Source: JAGNKE01 sp965230245 (GTDB lineage Bacteria; Pseudomonadota; Alphaproteobacteria; Micavibrionales; Micavibrionaceae). Taken from it: a DNA stretch of 64,000 bases. The DNA lies in NCBI GenBank assembly GCA_965230245.1, contig OZ246000.1:1922001-1986000 (forward strand), in the 5' to 3' direction. Positions 60,501 through 64,000 of the stretch are shown one piece after another (position 1 is the stretch's first letter; every line of letters begins with the position of its first letter). The translations under genes were made by a program, and so were the position numbers. The notes under the pieces were generated by a model that was given only the letters and a program-made list of their open reading frames with translations, was not told the DNA's origin and did not search any database.

Positions 60501-60823
60501 ATCTGATCAGCTGTTGCGTTACGGTTATTGGTAACGAAACGGTCAAATTCCAGAAGGAAATCATCTTTACGACGGATATACGATGCAGCTTCGGTAAGCG
60601 TTCTTTCAACACCGCGCTCGCGCAACAGCGCCTTGGCTTCTTCGCCGAAGTCACCGCGCTTGGCTTGATGGATCCAGTCTGCGACGGAATTACGTTCGAA
60701 CGCACGTGCAAGACCGGGGCCGATTTCTTCCAGAATCTCGGCGCTACGGCCAGCGGCAATCAGGCCATCCGCAAAGGCTCTAACGAGTTCATCACCATGT
60801 TTTGCTAAGCTGCCTAAGCCCAT
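54581..60823 (-). CDS. Giant repeat and coiled-coil protein, 2080 residues
   Basis: No known family. The N-terminal 640 residues hold five repeats of a helical unit at about 177-238, 283-350, 358-427, 467-535 and 572-640, each with the core FWxxFxxxxxxG and an LxxLxxxxGLxxxDxxVxxAxxxL-like part, plus a weaker copy near 88-135. The middle (about 700-1330) is mixed helical with Gly-rich and hydrophobic stretches. Then come three tandem coiled-coil units of about 140 residues at 1351-1490, 1513-1651 and 1689-1828. Two membrane helices lie at about 1911-1922 and 1938-1952. No signal peptide. It follows the 495-residue gene and is probably one operon with it. Confidence 0.9.
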   Translation of the reverse strand: MGLGSLAKHGDELVRAFADGLIAAGRSAEILEEIGPGLARAFERNSVADWIHQAKRGDFGEEAKALLRERGVERTLTEAASYIRRKDDFLLEFDRFVTNNRNATADQMRRRLEELSSVYRLDEDSVLVAVLKAEIDDGATAENFANALVTRVDEMTANATRPIPTAPRVSEALAGLSAAQAAFWREFSNLRATGLPMNADNVTNMMTKHGLEADDELARVANTIVEENLRVPASVLRDPPAEALSDGGDLFRRTYGQATNTAEEVLSGADEGLEAATNVVRNVTDNQRDFWTKFVDGLQSGNAERVNVQSLAREAGLDETDDFVRLANQLLADGQRAGVDFDPDALLRLRGATDVVAEVTQQQRDFWLRFVDGIESGGAQRVDIDALVAEFGLSDTDSFVIGARHMLDAIQDGSVELNPQFLEALKADGALNEFAEMNMDAGRLRILRSVTDDALDAAGDGARVLDDIPVTHTGFWYGFIDEFTDGPVSAARLDELAAEHGIELTDELYLSAKRLVDATENMSAEDLARLQETAGQTRNEDFIRSVFDDADAQVGRNAAEEGTEAAARNFEPSEAEMDFWAAFVGEYGTGKNVSAARLTEMVSEGGLDNTSEIVRAARRIVNLQRDIPRGMLNNPASILENNGQAFRNAFGPGGNFNTYGPNGWVRFFTGTPKNTDPGRIIPDAFVTRPHRALDLMPAGWWDRLPGPLRQFTKGNPREGLPNIFARDYFIKPAISHVDNALKGSGVMDDVIDLQKKLHAAVAEFRAGAADGTRLTADQLKDKIDVLFRQFAEQNADNIDEALVAVRQLKAEIANGNGLLPTKYPGMTGLNSRQMTSLQEYADDIEETLMGLRDPDSSISLANRYASEIDKLATGERTNLHETLDTMLFSRLERVGSGVRLRVEGIDLNGGAGLHHRIETLVRSIEGGSYNPFDRRLVADQYRPYMANAMEDGHNIENRMVKLLNELKKYTDPSSEFDEVEIANKFLSRMEEYYELGIDYDANRLIRVLQAKAGASSQEVFPEGIFTRLRSKIAVEKDPHQKRWMEKVLEALQDIKDNDAPLGPRAIEAKFYAPFAEFWHIARGYPPPGQFLSTPTLNKYLRTPLRNTIAKAWAYVTGADLGPVKVQSGEKTYGMRLHGIQRRWRMGSAQVTPEGEAIEATGKIFGEGGRLDRLPWYLKMPARLSTGGLLSSTMRNNDIGSFFNVLRSDNWWRNSSMGMTPLGKIILVPGAAGMGLYHGTAALGIEGFDDEPGIDTPLNYNPLRPAATLSGTGLTILDYGFAKPIVGIASLWPGGQGPIDGYMSDTLVGAASDFMFDRGVKIDLIPDSWFSWADRDDAEDVASIEDIRTRAIALGEQIAPLKAQVDAQAEAISNVISRVGEMRDAARDAGNTAEAERLTQFLSTLQPQVEELVEVQGQSDEAFDQAREKIAAIPYATDRMEAEEALAIAEGRTADMGRYAARTAELQAEVRRMVAADPALAAILTQVPEPDLTEEPAPPPATADQRLEAARTGASALARGLAPAKTNVDNQVTSATDLLGKVEDKIAAERTAGNTAEADRLQTLLETLRPKLDRMEEIQSQNDQSLATIRANINSIATATDPAEAERLLTESQTLRAGMRTNGTTAAGLQTEIRQAIAADSALAAVLTEVPEPTTTVDRGADTGSRDDGPVFIGDDRATTTGTPAEQLAALKSSANDLVRESNRSVESARLAAEDSAAMVTSVLEAQEQARNNGITPDPAWESTLAEVRRQAEIARNSYRSAETAHRDVERLQQQIQAGTVGGLETVRRQLEDMREKARFGRRAQQQAAAANRDARAAVEADQTLDEFLHRQRQSDRLGSVTGFLDGGDNGIFSNLTRNAPGGGPSMIGQGMNAITDAFHGVSDWWNRDVARAASRTQGGKTMYQVADAGIKGLLLPLMLIGTWNSTVGKWTGMQLSGGLKLAVVGVCLLMALRGSSGLGDRLDRMGGRWRATAQNYNGETPGSTYPFRSNNVSVTRLDGRRDEVSIPREEDTRYGARVFRDGSRRTEPVMQGNVETLPDEAGETYSRIIRQPNGDGTVLEDQIMIMGGERGVAEELAPSQ

Positions 60824-60909
60824 TTCTTATCTTCCCCAATATTATTCTTATTTTTTTCTTTTATTATTAGCACAAAAACCACTCGCTTTTCCAGTTTTAT
60901 CGCGTTGAA

Positions 60910-62397
60910 TTAATTACCATTCCCCAGCTCAGGTGTCTCTGTAAGTTCTGGGTCACTTCCGCCGGGCGTAACTTCAATCCGAAGCGGCGTCGATGTCGTT
61001 GTACCGTCACCCAAAAGATTAAACCGTCTGGGGCGGCTTTCACCGGCTTCACCGCTTTGTTCCTGAAAGTTAGGCTGAACGTTAGGGGTATCGTCGTCAA
61101 CAGTACCCGGTATAGGCTCATCTTCACTTCCCTCAGAGCCGCCTCCGCGCTGCAGTCTGAGAGCTTCACGGATGGCATCGGCTGAATCCTGCTCTGCTTC
61201 GGTCTTCATCGTCTCCCCGACTTCCTGAATACCTTCTTCCAGCTTTCCTTCTTCCGATCTGCGCAATTCCTTGGCATACGCACCGTAGCCGGCCAGCATC
61301 ATACCACCACCTTCCATGGCGATCGCAATCTTGCCGCCAAATCTTGGATCCCAAGGGGCAAAGAATCGGGCTGTGCTTTCTGAAAATCTCAAACCTTCAC
61401 CAAGACTACCGGTGATATGACGGGCGAACCCTGAATTTACCAATCTTGAAGGCAGAAATGTATTTGCCATGCGGCCTGTTAAGTTCATACCCTCCGCAAG
61501 AAGCCTTGGTGGAGTAACGGTCGCTCTCATAAGGCCCCTTTGAGCGAAACCGATCGTGCCGGTCTGACGGGCTGTAGAAACAACATCATCAACACCAGAC
61601 AACCCGCGTTGGATATAAGGCATGCCGCGCGTAGCGGCAACATCCGTACCCAACCATCTAAACGGCTTGGATGCAATGCGGCCCACAACACCGACTTTTT
61701 CCAGCGCCATACCTGTTCTGGCTGCAAGTGAACTACCGCGTACCATGGCAAGCGCCGCAGCACCCGTACCGGCAGTTGCGGCACCAACCGCCACAAATGT
61801 GGCAACTTCACCAACGGCCTGACCAGCATACTTGGTATAAAGCGCATCATTAAAAAACTTCTCGTCGAGTTCGCCGTTCTCGACCATTTCTTCAAGCTGC
61901 TCGCGCGTGTAACCAAGCCAGTCATTCGTGTGCTCTTCGAAGTAATCTGATGCACGGAAAAATTTATCAAGGGAGGCGTATTCAACTCTATCTTCTTCTT
62001 CGGCTCCAAGATTGTAAACCCCGCGTGCCGCATTACCGATACCTTTAACAACAAGATTATCAGCGGTGTACCAGACAGCATCAACTGCCAAACCACCGAT
62101 AGAAACAACTGAATCTGAAAGACCCTGTCCGAGCTGACGAGCTGCAAGGCCCGGTTCCGAAATAACAAACTCACCATATTCAACGATTCCGTTTCCTATG
62201 GCTTTCCAGTTTTCACCGTCTGTAACTTCATTCCAAGCAGTAGTGGCACCCGATGCTATTGCGGAACCTGCCGCTTTCCAGTTTTCACCATCAGTAACAG
62301 TATCCCATGTCGCAGAGGCGGCACTACCAATTGCTGACCCGGCAGATTTAACCCCGTCCCAAGCGTTACCTAGCGCTCTACTTAATGACCATCCCAT
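60910..62397 (-). CDS. 495-residue protein with N-terminal 24-residue tandem repeat
   Basis: Two 24-residue repeats (19-42 and 43-66, each with WxxVTDGENWKAxGxA-like ends). A hydrophobic, Gly/Ala-rich segment at about 195-218 (EVATFVAVGAATAGTGAAALAM) could be a membrane helix. The following part is basic and resembles the regions that precede toxins in large polymorphic systems, but no catalytic domain is visible. The last 110 residues are acidic and disordered. First gene of the likely operon that includes the giant protein (86-bp gap). Confidence 0.8.
   Translation of the reverse strand: MGWSLSRALGNAWDGVKSAGSAIGSAASATWDTVTDGENWKAAGSAIASGATTAWNEVTDGENWKAIGNGIVEYGEFVISEPGLAARQLGQGLSDSVVSIGGLAVDAVWYTADNLVVKGIGNAARGVYNLGAEEEDRVEYASLDKFFRASDYFEEHTNDWLGYTREQLEEMVENGELDEKFFNDALYTKYAGQAVGEVATFVAVGAATAGTGAAALAMVRGSSLAARTGMALEKVGVVGRIASKPFRWLGTDVAATRGMPYIQRGLSGVDDVVSTARQTGTIGFAQRGLMRATVTPPRLLAEGMNLTGRMANTFLPSRLVNSGFARHITGSLGEGLRFSESTARFFAPWDPRFGGKIAIAMEGGGMMLAGYGAYAKELRRSEEGKLEEGIQEVGETMKTEAEQDSADAIREALRLQRGGGSEGSEDEPIPGTVDDDTPNVQPNFQEQSGEAGESRPRRFNLLGDGTTTSTPLRIEVTPGGSDPELTETPELGNGN
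62200..62343 (-). repeat. Two tandem 72-bp units in the 495-residue gene
   Basis: The coding region contains two imperfect 72-bp direct repeats (62272-62343 and 62200-62271), each including GCTTTCCAGTTTTCACC on the + strand. They encode the 24-residue repeat. Confidence 0.8.
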
Positions 62398-62797
62398 TAC
62401 CTTAACTCCCGAAGGTTAAAATACTCAGCGGCTATTTTAACCCTATTTCTTTATATTCACTTTAAAATCTACCTGAAAACCCAGAAAAGCAGCAAATATT
62501 CTTAATTTTTTACTTGTTATGCTACTTTTCTTCCCGCTTCTGGTTCTCAGGTTTCACCCTAATTTTCCTCAAAGGCCTTTTTCTGGTCTTTTTTCATATA
62601 TCGGATTATAGGCAGGAGTCTGCACCTTATGCAAGAAAAAATTACTCCAAAGAAAATAGAAGTAAAGTAAGTATTTAGTGTAAAAAATACTTAATAAGAA
62701 GTTTTAAAGGCTTTTGTTTTATTTTTATTACTATAATTTAAAGTAAAATCTAAGTAAAAATTAAATAAAACTTATTTTAGGATCGGTTTTGGTTCTA
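62398..62797. other. AT-rich gap between the giant-protein locus and purH
   Basis: 400 bp with no supported gene on either strand. Very AT-rich, with A/T runs in the half close to purH. No convincing promoter for the 495-residue gene or terminator for purH could be picked out by eye. Confidence 0.6.
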
Positions 62798-64000
62798 TTA
62801 GTGTCGGAAATGGCGTATCCCTGTCATAATCATCGCTAACCCGCGCTCATTGGCCGCCTCGATGACTTCTTGGTCCCGAATTGACCCGCCCGGATGGATC
62901 ACAGCCGTCACACCGGCCTCGGCGGCGGCAATTAATCCGTCCGCAAAAGGGAAGAATGCATCGGAGGCAACGACCGACCCGCGGGTCAAAGGTTCGTCAA
63001 ATCCTGCGTTCTTGGCGGCTTCCTCTGCTTTCCACGCGGCAATACGGCAAGAGTCAATACGGCTCATTTGGCCTGCGCCGATTCCAACGGTTGCGCCGTC
63101 TTTTGCGTAAACAATGGCATTTGATTTAACGTGCTTACAGACCTGAAAAGCGAAGAGAAGGTCTTGAAGCTCTTGTTTAGTAGGTTCTCTGTCAGAGACG
63201 ACTTTCATTTTTTCGTCATCCACGGTCATGGTGTCGGCATCTTGAATAAGGAAACCGCCCGCAATCCGCATAATCGTGCGGTAAGATTGCTTGGGATCAG
63301 GCATCGCACCGGTGGTCAAAACGCGGATTTTGTCTTTCTTTTTCAGAATATCAATCGCATCACCCTCAATCGACGGGGCAATAATAACCTCCACAAAACG
63401 CTCCAGAATGGCTTCGGCCAATTCCGCTGTCAAAGTCTGGTTGGTAGCAATAATACCGCCATAGGCGCTAATCTGGTCGCAAAGCAGAGCCTTTTTATAG
63501 GCATCAACAGTGTCTTTACCGACGGCAACACCGCACGGATTGGCATGTTTAATGATAGCAACCGCTGGCTCTTCGAATTCCGCGACCAGTTCAAACGCCG
63601 CATTCGTGTCATTCAGGTTGTTAAAGGATAGCTCTTTACCCTGAACCTGAGATGCAGTTGCCGCACCAGGGCGCGGAGTATGCTCCATCACATAGAGTGA
63701 ACCGCGTTGATGCGGGTTTTCACCGTATCGAAGAGTCTGTTTCAACGTTCCGGACAAGCTGATGCGGCGCGGATAAGCTTCATCCGTCTGCGTCGCAAAC
63801 CAGCTGGAAATACTGGAATCGTACGTAGCTGTAATGGAAAACGCAGTCAGAGAAAGGATTTGACGCATGGGGTAGGTGGTTGCACCGCCCGTTTTGTCCA
63901 TCTCATCCATAACCTTCTTATAATCTTTCGGATCTGTAACAACCGTAACGAATTTATGGTTTTTGGCCGCCGCACGGATCATAGCCGGCCCGCCAATATC
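62798..64000 (-). CDS. purH: Bifunctional purine enzyme PurH, C-terminal part (partial)
   Basis: AICAR transformylase and IMP cyclohydrolase, the last two steps of IMP synthesis. The frame runs off the window's end; the visible 400 or so codons start in DIGGPAMIRAAAKNH and cover the transformylase domain, with LRYGENPHQRG, KHANPCGVA, SAYGGIIATNQ, GAGQMSRIDS, DAFFPFADG and the C terminus IMTGIRHFRH. The N-terminal cyclohydrolase domain (about 120 residues) lies outside. Complete as far as visible, no frameshift. Confidence 0.96.
   Translation of the reverse strand, partial: DIGGPAMIRAAAKNHKFVTVVTDPKDYKKVMDEMDKTGGATTYPMRQILSLTAFSITATYDSSISSWFATQTDEAYPRRISLSGTLKQTLRYGENPHQRGSLYVMEHTPRPGAATASQVQGKELSFNNLNDTNAAFELVAEFEEPAVAIIKHANPCGVAVGKDTVDAYKKALLCDQISAYGGIIATNQTLTAELAEAILERFVEVIIAPSIEGDAIDILKKKDKIRVLTTGAMPDPKQSYRTIMRIAGGFLIQDADTMTVDDEKMKVVSDREPTKQELQDLLFAFQVCKHVKSNAIVYAKDGATVGIGAGQMSRIDSCRIAAWKAEEAAKNAGFDEPLTRGSVVASDAFFPFADGLIAAAEAGVTAVIHPGGSIRDQEVIEAANERGLAMIMTGIRHFRH

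Noticed and set aside
62200..62343. CRISPR-like direct repeats
   Set aside because: The two 72-bp units are in frame, adjacent without spacers and encode a protein repeat.

Overview
The window is chromosomal DNA of an alphaproteobacterium. Markers are the zeta-type F1-ATPase inhibitor (DUF1476) beside purC, an isocitrate dehydrogenase of the alphaproteobacterial/Rickettsia type with a C-terminal extension, a CheZ-type phosphatase and an alphaproteobacterial HTH domain. Order and genus cannot be fixed from sequence alone; the many secreted, Ca-binding and giant proteins would suit a host-associated or predatory lineage such as the Micavibrio group, but that is a guess. No rRNA, tRNA, CRISPR array or insertion sequence was found.

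Layout. 0-6.6 kb: housekeeping genes (ATPase zeta, purC, DEAD-box helicase, NAD kinase, an unusual HTH-orotate phosphoribosyltransferase fusion) and two envelope genes. 6.7-25.7 kb: a compact podovirus-type virion island on the + strand, in T7-like order: two conserved small genes, a pre-portal protein, portal, scaffold, major capsid, tail tubes A and B, internal protein, tailspike, small-terminase candidate, large terminase and a lysis cassette. It has no integrase, repressor, polymerase, primase or recognisable att repeats. It is interrupted by AT-rich or self-contained cargo: a PilZ protein pair on the opposite strand, a GNAT enzyme, a secreted peptidoglycan hydrolase and a tandem paralogue pair. 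A strong promoter overlaid with a palindrome precedes the capsid gene. The simplest readings are a decayed prophage or a domesticated particle-producing element; a podovirus-derived gene transfer agent is the most interesting hypothesis.

25.7-36 kb: a frameshifted gene at a G8 run, icd, a secreted protein, folD-yggT, a small HExxH protein, metB and acnA. 36-43.3 kb: poorly known conserved genes, a 2OG-oxygenase-like protein, a CheZ-like protein, DUF3137, ICMT and DUF2784 proteins, and secreted proteins. 43.3-48.4 kb: a minus-strand run of secreted or membrane proteins: two paralogous EF-hand proteins flanking a DUF4174 protein, an IcmL/DotI-like protein, a membrane coiled-coil protein, two tiny lipoproteins (one only 56 residues) and a divergent FAD monooxygenase. 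48.5-53.3 kb: a predicted papain-fold protein containing a G11 run, a pentapeptide-repeat membrane protein coupled to lepA, and two unknown genes. 53.4-62.4 kb: a minus-strand set of a 59-residue peptide, two probable paralogues, a 2080-residue repeat/coiled-coil giant and a 495-residue partner. The window ends in the 3' part of purH.

The island has higher GC and strong terminators; most host genes have moderate GC and short intergenic spaces. All functional statements rest on reading motifs and order by eye. No database search was run.
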